NCBI GenBank assembly: GCA_044506885.1
Contig: JBIQKC010000005.1
Coordinates: 1-64,000, forward strand
Length of the DNA stretch: 64,000 bases
Direction: 5' to 3'
Source: Croceibacterium_A sp044506885
GTDB taxonomy: Bacteria > Pseudomonadota > Alphaproteobacteria > Sphingomonadales > Sphingomonadaceae
In this document: piece after piece, positions 53,272-62,429 of the stretch
How the letters are laid out: every line of letters starts with the position of its first letter
How positions within the stretch are numbered: the first letter of the stretch is position 1
The notes under the pieces: model-generated
Seen by the model: only the letters and a program-made list of their open reading frames with translations
Told to the model about the DNA's origin: nothing
Database searches by the model: none
Translations under genes and position numbers: made by a program

Positions 53272-54534
53272 ATGAAGACTTCGCGTTTGCTTTGCCCGGT
53301 TCTGCTGGCCGGCGCGGCCGGTGTCTCCTTTCCCCTGATCGCTCAGTCCGATCCGGCGAGCGGACCGATCGCGCGCTACGACATGCGCGCCGGAACGATC
53401 TCCGGCTTCTCCGGCGGCGCGGGCGGGTTGGGCGCGGCTGCCGCCATCTTCGGCGGTGGAGATGCCGGCCAGGCGCAGCACGAGCTGCACTTGCGCCTCG
53501 GCTCTTCGATTGCCGCGGACAACGGCAGGCCCAGGGCCGACCACTTCATGCCCTCGGGGGCCAGATTGGGCAGATCGGTTGTGCTGGCCACGCCGGGCGT
53601 GGAGCCCGCCCATGAAGAATGGAGGGGGGAAAGGCCCAAAGGCCGCCTGTTGCTTTATTGGGGCTGCGGCGAGCATGCGCCGCAGGGCCAGCCGGTGGTC
53701 ATCGACTTCGCTCAGGCAGCGGCCGGTGGGTTCCCTCCGGGCATATGGACCACTTCCATTCCGGCGGACTTTGGGCCCACCTTATCCAACAGCCGCACGT
53801 TCGGCTATTGGCCGGCCGAAGACGGCAAGTCCGCAAGGCCGGATTCCTCGCTGATCGGCGCGCATCGCGTCGCGGGCAACTATTCTCCCGAAATCGGCTT
53901 TACGCTGAGCAAGGATTTCATGGCGGCGCTGCAAATTCGCACCGCTCCGGGGGCGGGCAACTCGTCGGTGCTCACCTGGAGCGCCATTCCCGATGCGACC
54001 GGCTACATCGTCACGCTGATCGGCGGCAAGCAAGACGTCGGTGGGCAAATGGGCGACATGGTGATGTGGACCAGCAGCGCCAACCGGCAATTCGGCGGAG
54101 GACTGACCGACTGGCTCTCGCCCTCGCAGGCGGCCGCGTTGGTGCGGGACGAAACTTTGCTCTCCCCCGAAACGACGACCTGCACCGTCCCCGTGGAAGT
54201 GGTGCGCGACACGCCGGACTATCGCCTCGGTACGCTCGCCGCATTCGGGCCCGAGGAAACATTTGCCTATCCTCCGCGACCGGACGATCCCCGCGCGACG
54301 TGGCGTCTCGAGTGGACCGCCCGCATCCGCCACCGGTCGACGACGAACTGGATCGAAACGCAGGGCATGACGATGGGAACCGCGGACTCACGGATGGCGG
54401 GTCAAGCGCAGGCAGACCAATCGCAGCAGGGGGCCGAATGCAAGCCCCGGCGGCGAGGCGGCCTGCTCGGCGGGGCCATAGGGGGCGCGATTGGCGCGGC
54501 TGTGGGGGCGGCGGTCGGCGGCCGCGAATGCTGA
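53272..54534 (+). CDS. Exported protein with C-terminal glycine zipper, unknown function
   Basis: 420 aa with a signal peptide (cleavage about residue 25, FPLIAQSDP). The body has aromatic and Pro-rich segments (LLLYWGCGEHAPQGQPVVIDF, LTWSAIPDATGYIVTLIGGKQ) not matching any family I recognise. The C-terminus is a glycine zipper (LLGGAIGGAIGAAVGAAVGG, about 399-418), which usually inserts in or packs against membranes. It follows the adhesin gene by 65 bp on the same strand and may be part of the same surface system. Confidence 0.75.
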   Translation: MKTSRLLCPVLLAGAAGVSFPLIAQSDPASGPIARYDMRAGTISGFSGGAGGLGAAAAIFGGGDAGQAQHELHLRLGSSIAADNGRPRADHFMPSGARLGRSVVLATPGVEPAHEEWRGERPKGRLLLYWGCGEHAPQGQPVVIDFAQAAAGGFPPGIWTTSIPADFGPTLSNSRTFGYWPAEDGKSARPDSSLIGAHRVAGNYSPEIGFTLSKDFMAALQIRTAPGAGNSSVLTWSAIPDATGYIVTLIGGKQDVGGQMGDMVMWTSSANRQFGGGLTDWLSPSQAAALVRDETLLSPETTTCTVPVEVVRDTPDYRLGTLAAFGPEETFAYPPRPDDPRATWRLEWTARIRHRSTTNWIETQGMTMGTADSRMAGQAQADQSQQGAECKPRRRGGLLGGAIGGAIGAAVGAAVGGREC

Positions 54535-54672
54535 CGGACAGCTGCGCCCGCGCAATCGCCTCGGAGGCTTCGGCTTGTTCGGCAGCAGGCTTGTTTTTCG
54601 TAGTCCAAGAGGCAGGCGCGCGCACCGGATTGGCAACTGCTTTCCGCTACCCGCTCCAGCCCCCTCGCCGCT

Positions 54673-55716
54673 CTATTCCGCGTGTGGATCGTGTCCCGCG
54701 CGTTCGGCGCGGGAGGCGGTGATGTAGTTGCGGATCTGCACGTTGCCTTCGTGGCAGGCGTATTCGAAGAACCCGTAGTCGTCGTCGCGCTGCCAGTCGC
54801 TGCGGGTGGTCCATGGCGCGGTGAAGATTACCGGGTCGTGATAGGTCGCTTCGTAGACGATGCTGTCGGGGCCGGTCATCGTGAAGCGTTCGACCAGCTT
54901 CGCCTCGGTGCTGATCGGGGTGTCGTTTGCCGGCGGCGAGCCGGTGGTGACGATATTGGTGGCCGATGGGCCGGGTTTGAAATTGGCCGTTTCGACCACC
55001 AGCGTGTTGCCGTTCTCCCAGCGCCCGCGGCTTTCGCCCATCCAGTTATGGATTGCCGGGGAGACGCCCGGCCGGCCGTCCACCGGCACGATGCGCGTTT
55101 CGTGGATCATTTCGAGCTGGATCGCCACCAGCCCCGGCGTCTGGAAGATGCGGATGCCGTTGTTGTACTGCATCGGCAGCATCGAGGCGGGCAGTCCGCG
55201 GGTGATGCAGCGGTCCCAGCTGTCGAAATCGGTGGTCCAGTCGAAGCTCTGGCCCTGTCGCCAGCTTGAGCGCATCAGCGCTTGCAGGCGCTTGCCCTCT
55301 TCGGTCATTTCGGGAAGCCGGCCGTTCGCCGGACTGACGATCAACGATGTGCGGCGGCTCGGTTCGCCCATTTCCACCCAGTGGCCCTGGCCGAGGCGAT
55401 CCTCGCTGTCCTCGTTCTCGTAGCGCGCGGCGGCGGCTTCGATCCGCTGCCTGCGTTCGGCCATTTCCTCTTCGGTCAGGAACGCCCGACCGCCCTGTTC
55501 CGGCGTGCGCTGGAGCGGCGTGCCGTTCAGGTGGTCGATAGGCCAGCGTCCGCGCAAATCGGGATCGCCCCACGGCGTCTTCGCCGGCTGGTAGTCCATC
55601 GGCACCGGCGGCACGACGGTCAGGTCCGCTCCGGGCTCCTGTTGCGCGCTCGAAGGAGCCGCCGCGACGAACGAGGCCGCCACGGCTCCGATCGTGAACT
55701 TCGCCAGCCTGTTCAT
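54673..55716 (-). CDS. Exported conserved protein, unknown function
   Basis: 347 aa. The signal peptide ends about residue 24 (AAAPSSAQQ). The body has motifs shared by a family common in sphingomonads and acidobacteria (PDLRGRWPIDHLNGTPLQR, PMQYNNGIRIFQTPGLVAIQLEMIHETRIVPVDGR, HNWMGESRGRWENGNTLVVETANF, YEATYHDPVIFTAPWT). No catalytic motif is identified. Likely periplasmic. ATG 55716 is favoured; a GTG or other start at 55731 adds five residues. Confidence 0.8.
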   Translation of the reverse strand: MNRLAKFTIGAVAASFVAAAPSSAQQEPGADLTVVPPVPMDYQPAKTPWGDPDLRGRWPIDHLNGTPLQRTPEQGGRAFLTEEEMAERRQRIEAAAARYENEDSEDRLGQGHWVEMGEPSRRTSLIVSPANGRLPEMTEEGKRLQALMRSSWRQGQSFDWTTDFDSWDRCITRGLPASMLPMQYNNGIRIFQTPGLVAIQLEMIHETRIVPVDGRPGVSPAIHNWMGESRGRWENGNTLVVETANFKPGPSATNIVTTGSPPANDTPISTEAKLVERFTMTGPDSIVYEATYHDPVIFTAPWTTRSDWQRDDDYGFFEYACHEGNVQIRNYITASRAERAGHDPHAE

Positions 55717-55761
55717 GGAATCTCCCGCCAAAAATAGTTTACCGAGGGCACCATTCGCAAA

Positions 55762-56634
55762 CTAATCGAATAGGCTCAAGCCCTTCCCGCAAGCCATGTT
55801 GTCGATCAGCCGCGTGCCGCCGATGCGCGCCGCCACGAACAGGCGCGCCGGGCGGCTTGCCAATGCCGCCAGCGGAGCCAGCGTTTCGGCATCGGCCAGC
55901 TCGGCATAATCGACGCTGTCGAAACCGCCTTCGACCAGTCCATCGCGCAGCGCCGCCAGGGCATCCGGCACATGTGCGCCACCTTCGATGCGCTCAATCG
56001 CCGCGCGCATCAGCCGTGGCAGGGCGGCCGCACGCTGGCGATCCTCGAACGACAAGTACCGGTTACGGCTCGACAGCGCGAGCCCGTCCGCCTCGCGCAC
56101 GGTCGGCACGCCGAGAATGCGGTCCGCATGCGGCTGCGTCAGGTCGAGATCGCGCGCCATCCTGCGAATCACGGCGAGCTGCTGCCAGTCCTTCTCGCCG
56201 AACAGCGCCACGTCGGGCCGCACTTGCGCGAACAGCTTGTTCACCACCGTCGCCATCCCATCGAAATGGCCCGGACGTGAAGCGCCGCAAAGCCCTTCGC
56301 TGACGCTCGCGACCGAAATCGCGGTGGCGAAGCCTGCCGGATACATTTCCTCCACCGCAGGCGCCCACAGCAGGTCCACCCCTTCGGCTTCCAGCATCCG
56401 GCTGTCTTCGGCCAGTTGCCGGGGATAGGCGTCGAGATCCTCGTTCGGGCCGAACTGGGTGGGATTGACGAAGATCGAGACGGCCACCGATGCCGCTCGC
56501 CGCTTCGCTTCGCGCACCAGCGTCAGGTGGCCTTCGTGCAGCGCGCCCATGGTGGGAACCAGCGCGACTTCGCCCCTTGCGCGCAATCTGTCCACAGCCT
56601 CGCGCAGTTCGCCGAGCCGGTTGACGGTTTGCAT
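55762..56634 (-). CDS. panC: Pantothenate synthetase (pantoate--beta-alanine ligase)
   Basis: Last step of pantothenate synthesis, ATP-dependent, 290 aa. Motifs are VPTMGALHEGHLTLVREA, VSIFVNPTQFGPNEDLDAYPR, FGEKDWQQLAVIRRM and ADGLALSSRNRYL. Length is standard. Divergent from mipZ with 75 bp between starts. Confidence 0.96.
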   Translation of the reverse strand: MQTVNRLGELREAVDRLRARGEVALVPTMGALHEGHLTLVREAKRRAASVAVSIFVNPTQFGPNEDLDAYPRQLAEDSRMLEAEGVDLLWAPAVEEMYPAGFATAISVASVSEGLCGASRPGHFDGMATVVNKLFAQVRPDVALFGEKDWQQLAVIRRMARDLDLTQPHADRILGVPTVREADGLALSSRNRYLSFEDRQRAAALPRLMRAAIERIEGGAHVPDALAALRDGLVEGGFDSVDYAELADAETLAPLAALASRPARLFVAARIGGTRLIDNMACGKGLSLFD

Positions 56635-56709
56635 GGGCGCGGGCCTCCGATAAGAGCGTTCGCAGGTGCAGTAGACGCACGCATCCAGCAGAGAAAGCCT
56701 CGCCGTTCC

Positions 56710-57540
56710 GTGACCGCCGCCGCTCCGCATCGCATCGTGTTCGCCAACGAGAAGGGCGGGACCGGCAAGTCGACCACCGCGGTCCATGTGGCCGTGGCGC
56801 TGGCCTATCAGGGCGCGGAAGTGGCGGCGATCGACCTCGATCCGCGCCAGCGCACGCTGTTCCGCTATTTCGAGAACCGCGTGGGGACCGAAGCGCGGCG
56901 CGGCATCGAACTGCCCGGCGCGGCTTTCGCGGTGTTCGAGGGCGATAGCGTCGAGGCGCTGGAGGACCGGGCCGCCGCGCTTGGCGAAGGCATGGACTTC
57001 CTGATCTTCGACACGCCGGGGCGCGACGATCCCTTTGCCCGGCACGTGGCGACGCAGGCCGATACGCTGGTCACGCCGATGAACGACAGCTTCGTCGATT
57101 TCGACCTGATCGGCCACGTAGACGCCGAAACCTTCAAGGTCCGCCGCCTGAGCTTCTATGCCGAGCTGATCTGGGAAGCGCGCAAGAGCCGCGCGCTGAA
57201 GCAGTTGCGCGAGGCGCGGCGCGAGATGGACTGGGTGGTGGTGCGCAACCGCGTCCACCACGTCGATGCGCGCAACCAGCGCCGCATAGACCAGGCGCTG
57301 GCGGAGCTGTCGAAGCGGGTCGGCTTCCGCGTGGCGCAGGGCCTGTCGGAACGCGTGATCTATCGCGAGCTGTTCCCTTCGGGCCTGACGCTGCTCGACA
57401 AGGGGCAACTCGGCGAACTCGGCACCAGCCACCTCGTCGCGCGGCAGGAACTGCGCTCGCTGGTCGCCAACCTGCGCCTGCCCATGCCTGTCCGGCCGAT
57501 GCCCGGCCGCGCGGCTCCGCCCGCCAGCGAGGCTGCCTGA
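56710..57540 (+). CDS. mipZ: Division plane positioning ATPase MipZ
   Basis: 276-aa ParA-superfamily ATPase that in Caulobacter forms a polar gradient to place the FtsZ ring. The deviant Walker A KGGTGKST is at about residues 15-22, followed by IDLDPRQRTLFRYFENR, IFDTPGRDDPFARHVA, TPMNDSFVDFDLIGHVD and VIYRELFPSGLTLLD, all matching MipZ rather than chromosome-segregation ParA. GTG 56710 is the start. Three bases separate it from the next gene. Confidence 0.93.
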   Translation: MTAAAPHRIVFANEKGGTGKSTTAVHVAVALAYQGAEVAAIDLDPRQRTLFRYFENRVGTEARRGIELPGAAFAVFEGDSVEALEDRAAALGEGMDFLIFDTPGRDDPFARHVATQADTLVTPMNDSFVDFDLIGHVDAETFKVRRLSFYAELIWEARKSRALKQLREARREMDWVVVRNRVHHVDARNQRRIDQALAELSKRVGFRVAQGLSERVIYRELFPSGLTLLDKGQLGELGTSHLVARQELRSLVANLRLPMPVRPMPGRAAPPASEAA

Positions 57541-57543
57541 GTG

Positions 57544-57843
57544 ATGATGCGGCTGCTGATCCTTGCGGCTGTGGCCGTTGTCGCATGGAAGCTCGTCGTC
57601 GGCCGCTGGCCGTGGGAATCGAAGCAGTCCACGCGGCGCCAGGCCGCCGACCGCGCGCGCAAGCTGCTCGGCGTTTCTCCCGCCGCGTCGCGCGAGGAGA
57701 TCATCGCCGCGCACCGGCGGCTGGTTGCGGTGGTCCACCCCGATCGCGGCGGCACCAACGATCAGGTGCACGAAGCCAATGCCGCGCGCGACCTGCTGCT
57801 CGCCGAACTTCCTCCTCCCGCCAATTCCACGGAGTCCCGATGA
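57544..57843 (+). CDS. Small DnaJ-domain membrane protein
   Basis: 99 aa. A hydrophobic N-terminus (RLLILAAVAVVAWKLVVG) anchors a J-domain with the HPD motif in HRRLVAVVHPDRGGTND. A J-domain at the membrane could recruit DnaK to inner-membrane clients. ATG 57544 is chosen (a GTG at 57541 precedes it). It overlaps the next gene by ATGA. Confidence 0.88.
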   Translation: MMRLLILAAVAVVAWKLVVGRWPWESKQSTRRQAADRARKLLGVSPAASREEIIAAHRRLVAVVHPDRGGTNDQVHEANAARDLLLAELPPPANSTESR

Positions 57844-59252
57844 CCCACCAGTTCAACCCCACCGTCCTGCGCGAATACGACATTCGCGGCGTGATCGGCG
57901 AAACGCTCGGCCCCGACGACGCGCGCGCCATCGGGCGCGGTTTCGGCACGCTGTTGCGGCGCGCCGGCGGCAAGCTGGTGGCTGTCGGCTATGACGGGCG
58001 CGTCAGCTCGCCGATGCTCGAACATGCGCTGATCGAAGGGCTGACGTCGAGCGGGTGCGACGTGCGCCGGATCGGCCTCGGCCCCACGCCGATGCTCTAC
58101 TACGCCGAAGCGTCAGCCGAAGAGGTGGACGGCGGCGTACAGATAACCGGCAGCCATAATCCCGCCAATTACAACGGCTTCAAGATGGTATTCCAGGGGC
58201 GCCCGTTCTTCGGCGAGGATATTCAGACGCTCGGCCGGATGGCGGCGGCGGGCGACTGGGACGACGGGGCCGGGAGCGTCGAGTCGGTCGAGGTCGAGGA
58301 CGCCTATATCGCGCGGCTGGTCTCCGCGCTCGACGGCATCGATCCCGCCCGCCTGGCGCGGCTGCGCATCGGCTGGGACGCGGGCAACGGCGCCGCCGGC
58401 CCCGCGCTCGAAAAGCTCGTCGCGCGCCTGCCGGGCGAGCATTTCACGCTGTTCACCGAAGTCGACGGCAATTTCCCCAATCATCATCCCGATCCCACCG
58501 TTCCGGAGAATCTGGAAGACCTGCGGCGGCTCGTCGCGGAAAAGAGCCTCGATTTCGGAGTGGCTTTCGATGGCGACGGCGACAGGATCGGCGCGATCGA
58601 CGGCGAAGGACGGATCATCTGGGGCGACCAGTTGCTGATGATCTACGCCGAAGACCTGCTTGCGCACCGCGCCGGAGCGACGATCATCGCCGATGTGAAG
58701 GCCAGCCGCGCGCTGTTCGACCGCGTCGCGGAGCTGGGGGGCGAGCCGCTGATGTGGAAGACGGGCCACAGCCTGATCAAATCCAAAATGAAGGAAACGC
58801 ACGCCCCCCTCGCCGGCGAAATGAGCGGTCACATCTTCTTCGCCGATGAATACTATGGCTTCGACGATGCGCTATACGGGGCAATACGGCTGATTGCGGC
58901 CAGCGCCCGGCTCGGAAAGTCGGTCACCGAACTGCGCGGGGCGATGCCGGCCATGCTCAACACGCCCGAGATGCGCTTCCAGGTGGACGAGAGCCGCAAG
59001 TTCGCCGCCATCGACGAAGTGAAGCAGCGGCTTTCGGCCGGCGCATCGGCGGATGTGAGCGTCAACGACACCGACGGCGTGCGCGTGACGACGCCCGACG
59101 GCTGGTGGCTCCTGCGCGCATCGAACACGCAGGACGTCCTCGTCGCCCGCGCCGAGAGCTTCACCCAGGATGGGCTCGACCGCCTGTTGGCGCAGATCGA
59201 CGAGCAGCTTGCCGCCTCGGGGCTCGAGCGGGGGCCGCAGGCCGGGCACTGA
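57840..59252 (+). CDS. pgmG: Phosphoglucomutase/phosphomannomutase
   Basis: 470-aa alpha-D-phosphohexomutase family enzyme for sugar-nucleotide and exopolysaccharide precursors. The catalytic Ser is in TGSHNPANYNGFK (about residue 105), the metal loop is DGDGDR (about 244-249), and GEMSGHIFF and RASNTQDVLVARAE (phosphate-binding) follow. The N-terminus LREYDIRGVIGETL is diagnostic. The name pgmG follows sphingomonad usage; the exact sugar preference cannot be read. Confidence 0.92.
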   Translation: MTHQFNPTVLREYDIRGVIGETLGPDDARAIGRGFGTLLRRAGGKLVAVGYDGRVSSPMLEHALIEGLTSSGCDVRRIGLGPTPMLYYAEASAEEVDGGVQITGSHNPANYNGFKMVFQGRPFFGEDIQTLGRMAAAGDWDDGAGSVESVEVEDAYIARLVSALDGIDPARLARLRIGWDAGNGAAGPALEKLVARLPGEHFTLFTEVDGNFPNHHPDPTVPENLEDLRRLVAEKSLDFGVAFDGDGDRIGAIDGEGRIIWGDQLLMIYAEDLLAHRAGATIIADVKASRALFDRVAELGGEPLMWKTGHSLIKSKMKETHAPLAGEMSGHIFFADEYYGFDDALYGAIRLIAASARLGKSVTELRGAMPAMLNTPEMRFQVDESRKFAAIDEVKQRLSAGASADVSVNDTDGVRVTTPDGWWLLRASNTQDVLVARAESFTQDGLDRLLAQIDEQLAASGLERGPQAGH

Positions 59253-59256
59253 ACGC

Positions 59257-60078
59257 ATGGATCCAAGACTGGCCGCCTATCTCCGGCGGATCGGGCTCGA
59301 CCGTCCGCCTGAACCGACGCCCGCCGGGCTGGAGGTGGCGCAGCGCGCGCAGCGCATGGCGATCGCGTTCGAAAATTTCGATATTCCGCTCGGCCGGCGG
59401 ATTGCCGTCGATGGCGAGAGCGTGTTCGCCAAGCTGGTCGAGGGTGGACGCGGCGGATACTGCTTCGAGCAGAACCGCCTGCTGGCGGATATGCTGGAAC
59501 TGGCCGGCATCGCCACGCGGCCGCTGTTGGCGCGGGTGTGGCTCGGCATCACGGACGGCGTCATCCCCCCGCGAACGCATGTCCTGCTGCTGACGGAAAT
59601 GGACGGCCGGGCGTGGATCGCCGACGCCGGTTTGGGGGGCAGCTATGTCCCCGTCCTGCCGCTGGACGACGGAGCGGGCGCCCAGACGCCCGACGGCGCG
59701 CGGCACCGTTTGCGGCGCATCGGCCGCGCGGGCGCGATCGCGGGCGAATGGGTGCTCGAGCGTTCCGGTCCGACGCAGGCGGAATGGCAGCCGCAATACG
59801 GTTTCGATCTCGGCGAGGTCGCCCCGGTCGACCTGGCGCAGGCCAACCTGTGGACCTCAACCGCGCCCGGAACGCGGTTTACGTCGAACGTCATCGCCAG
59901 CCGTCCGCTCGCCGACGGCTTCGCCTCGCTGGCGAATCGCACGCTGACCGTCACGCACGGCGACAATGTGCAACGGCGCGAGATCGGCGGACCGGACGAA
60001 TATGCGGCAATGCTGCGCGATGTGTTCGGCATCGCCATCGCCGAAGAGCAGTTGCGCGACTGGCCGATCTTCGCCTGA
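59257..60078 (+). CDS. Arylamine N-acetyltransferase
   Basis: 273 aa, NAT family with the catalytic triad C69 (RGGYCFEQN), H108 (PRTHVLLL) and D123 (IADAGLGG). It transfers acetyl from acetyl-CoA to arylamines. Natural substrate in this organism is unknown. It starts five bases after the pgmG stop. Confidence 0.93.
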   Translation: MDPRLAAYLRRIGLDRPPEPTPAGLEVAQRAQRMAIAFENFDIPLGRRIAVDGESVFAKLVEGGRGGYCFEQNRLLADMLELAGIATRPLLARVWLGITDGVIPPRTHVLLLTEMDGRAWIADAGLGGSYVPVLPLDDGAGAQTPDGARHRLRRIGRAGAIAGEWVLERSGPTQAEWQPQYGFDLGEVAPVDLAQANLWTSTAPGTRFTSNVIASRPLADGFASLANRTLTVTHGDNVQRREIGGPDEYAAMLRDVFGIAIAEEQLRDWPIFA

Positions 60079-60079
60079 C

Positions 60080-60099
60080 CCGCCTAAATGAGGCGGTTT
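60080..60099. terminator. Weak hairpin between convergent genes
   Basis: CCGCCT-AAATG-AGGCGG followed by TTT, starting 2 bp after the arylamine N-acetyltransferase stop and before the convergent gdhA end at 60141. The stem is short and the T-run only three, so it is weak as a terminator. Confidence 0.4.
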
Positions 60100-60140
60100 C
60101 AAGTCGATCCCTGCCGCACCGAAAGCCGAACCACCCGCCC

Positions 60141-61496
60141 TCACACGACGCCGAACGCGAGCATCGCATCGGCCACTTTCTTGAACCCGGCGATATTGGC
60201 CCCTTTCACATAGTCGACGTGGCCGTCCGCCCGCGCGCCGTAAGTCAGGCAACGGTCGTGGATCCCGTCCATGATGTCGCGCAGCATGGCCTGAAGCGCG
60301 TGTTCCTTCCAGCTCCGCCGGGCGGAATTCTGGCTCATTTCCAGGCCCGAGACGGCCACGCCGCCGGCATTGGCGGCCTTGCCGGGAGCGAACAGTATCT
60401 TCGCTTCGCGGAACACATGCGCCGCGGCGAGATCGGACGGCATGTTCGCCCCTTCCGATACCGCCAGGCATCCGTTGGCGACCAGCGCGCGCGCATCCGG
60501 GCCGAGCAGTTCGTTCTGCGTGGCGCAGGGCAGCGCGACGTCGCAGGGCACGTTCCACGGCGTCTGACCTTCATGGAAAGCCGCCTCGGGGAAAGCCGCG
60601 ACATATTCGCTGATGCGGCCCCGGCGATGGGTCTTGTGTTCCTTGACCCACTGGACCTTCTCCAGCGTCAGGCCATCGGGATCGTGGATGAAGCCGCCCG
60701 AATCCGACAGCGTCACGGGCTTCGCGCCAAGGTGGATGAGCTTTTCCGCTGCATGGGTCGCCACGTTGCCCGAACCCGAGACGACCGCGCGCATCCCGGC
60801 CAGATCGCGTCCCGCGTGCCGGAGCATGTTGTCGAGGAAATAGACCGCGCCGTAACCGGTCGCTTCCGGCCGGATCATCGAGCCGCCATATTCCAGCCCC
60901 TTGCCGGTCAGCACGCCGGTGAAGTGGTTGGTGATCCGCTTGTATTGCCCGAACATGTAGCCGATTTCGCGGCTGCCGACGCCAATATCGCCGGCCGGCA
61001 CATCCACGTCCGCGCCGATGTGGCGGTAGAGTTCGGTCATGAAGCTCTGGCAGAACCGCATGACCTCGCGGTCGGACTTGCCCTTGGGATTGAAGTTCGC
61101 TCCGCCCTTGCCGCCGCCCATCGGCAGGCCGGTGAGCGCGTTCTTGAACGTCTGCTCGAACGCCAGGAACTTGAGCACGCTTTCGTTCACGCTGGGATGG
61201 AAGCGCAGGCCGCCCTTGTATGGGCCGATGGCGTTGTTGTTCTGCACCCGGTAGCCCCGCTGGACGCGGGTGTTGCCGGCATCGTCTTCCCAGCAGACGC
61301 GGAACGAGACGACGCGATCGGGTTCGGCGATGCGGCGCAGGATCTGCGCGGTGTGATACTGCTTCTTGTCGGCGATAAAGCCGAAGATGTCCTCCGCCAC
61401 GTCTTGCACGGCCTGAATGAATTCGGGCTGGTTCGGATTGTACCGCTTGACCGATTCCATGAACGTCGAAAAATCGACGAGGTCAGGCGACGACAT
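60141..61496 (-). CDS. gdhA: NADP-type glutamate dehydrogenase
   Basis: 451 aa. It converts 2-oxoglutarate, ammonium and NADPH to glutamate. It has the substrate Lys region LPMGGGKGGANFNP, RYHIG-like ELYRHIGADVDVPAGDIGVG, and the Rossmann region VVSGSGNVATHAAEKLI. ATG 61496 (MSSPDLVDF) is preferred because GGAGG lies seven to eight bases upstream. The upstream 24-residue extension in the same frame looks like leader. Length fits the family. Confidence 0.95.
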   Translation of the reverse strand: MSSPDLVDFSTFMESVKRYNPNQPEFIQAVQDVAEDIFGFIADKKQYHTAQILRRIAEPDRVVSFRVCWEDDAGNTRVQRGYRVQNNNAIGPYKGGLRFHPSVNESVLKFLAFEQTFKNALTGLPMGGGKGGANFNPKGKSDREVMRFCQSFMTELYRHIGADVDVPAGDIGVGSREIGYMFGQYKRITNHFTGVLTGKGLEYGGSMIRPEATGYGAVYFLDNMLRHAGRDLAGMRAVVSGSGNVATHAAEKLIHLGAKPVTLSDSGGFIHDPDGLTLEKVQWVKEHKTHRRGRISEYVAAFPEAAFHEGQTPWNVPCDVALPCATQNELLGPDARALVANGCLAVSEGANMPSDLAAAHVFREAKILFAPGKAANAGGVAVSGLEMSQNSARRSWKEHALQAMLRDIMDGIHDRCLTYGARADGHVDYVKGANIAGFKKVADAMLAFGVV

Positions 61497-61640
61497 GATA
61501 TTCCCCCTCCAGTTCAGGCGCTTCTTACGGCGCGGCGGCTTATGAACCCTAGCGGCCTGGCAAGACAAGGGCAGGTAGACGATGGGGCGCGAAGATCGGG
61601 CGCGCGCCGCTCTGGCTAAGGCCGTCGCGGCAAACCCGGC

Positions 61641-62429
61641 TCAGCGTGACATGCTGCGCGAGGCGACTGAAACGCTCGCCATTCGCCGAGACGCTTGTGG
61701 CGGACCGACCGCCTGCCCGATCAAGATCAGCGCCGGCCCATTGCCGAGCGAGGTCCTGGCGGCGAGGGGAAGCAGGTCGAGCCGGGTGGAGAAATGCCGT
61801 TCGTCCGGTAGGCTGGCGTTTTCGATCAATGCGACCGGCGTATCGGGGGCGAGCCCGGCCGCAATCAGCTTTGCGGACACTTCCCTTGCGGCGACCTTGC
61901 CCATGTAGATGGCCAGCGTCGCCTGCGGGTCCGCCAGCGCGCTCCAGTCCACCGTCAGATCTTCTCCGGCGCGCGCATGGGCGGTGACCAGCGTAAGCCG
62001 CCGCGCCAGCCCGCGCAGCGTCAGCGACAGGCCGAGGCTGGCGGCGGCCGCGCTCGCGGCGGTTATGCCGGGGCAGATGCGCACCGGCACGCCCGCGGCG
62101 CGGCAGGCGTCCACCTCTTCGGCCGCGCGAGCGAAGATCGACGGGTCGCCGCCCTTCAGACGCACTACGCGCTCGCCCGCCAGCGCCGCCTCGACGATCA
62201 GCGCGTCGATCGTGCGCTGGTCCTTCGAATGGCGGCCTGAGCGCTTGCCTACCGACACGCGGCGCGCTCCCGGCGGGATCATCTCGAGCACGCCCGGCCC
62301 GACCAGCGCATCGTGGAACACCACGGTCGCCCGGCGGATCAGCCGTTCGGCCTTGCGCGTCAGCAGGTCGGGGTCGCCCGGCCCGGCGCCGACCAGCCAG
62401 ACCATGCCGGGCATGAAATCGTCAGCCAT
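61641..62429 (-). CDS. cobA: Uroporphyrinogen-III C-methyltransferase
   Basis: 262 aa, SAM-dependent tetrapyrrole methylase. It makes precorrin-2 for sirohaem, needed by nitrite and sulfite reductases. Motifs are VWLVGAGPGDPDLLTRKA at the N-terminus, VVRLKGGDPSIFAR, and VRICPGITAASAAAASLGLSLT. It follows nasA on the same strand with an 8-bp overlap, consistent with a nitrate assimilation operon. Confidence 0.94.
   Translation of the reverse strand: MADDFMPGMVWLVGAGPGDPDLLTRKAERLIRRATVVFHDALVGPGVLEMIPPGARRVSVGKRSGRHSKDQRTIDALIVEAALAGERVVRLKGGDPSIFARAAEEVDACRAAGVPVRICPGITAASAAAASLGLSLTLRGLARRLTLVTAHARAGEDLTVDWSALADPQATLAIYMGKVAAREVSAKLIAAGLAPDTPVALIENASLPDERHFSTRLDLLPLAARTSLGNGPALILIGQAVGPPQASRRMASVSVASRSMSR

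Noticed and set aside
61582..61908. A plus-strand open frame over the 3' end of cobA
   Set aside because: Most of it is antisense to cobA, which has clear methylase motifs. The remainder lies in the short gap, and no family is seen.
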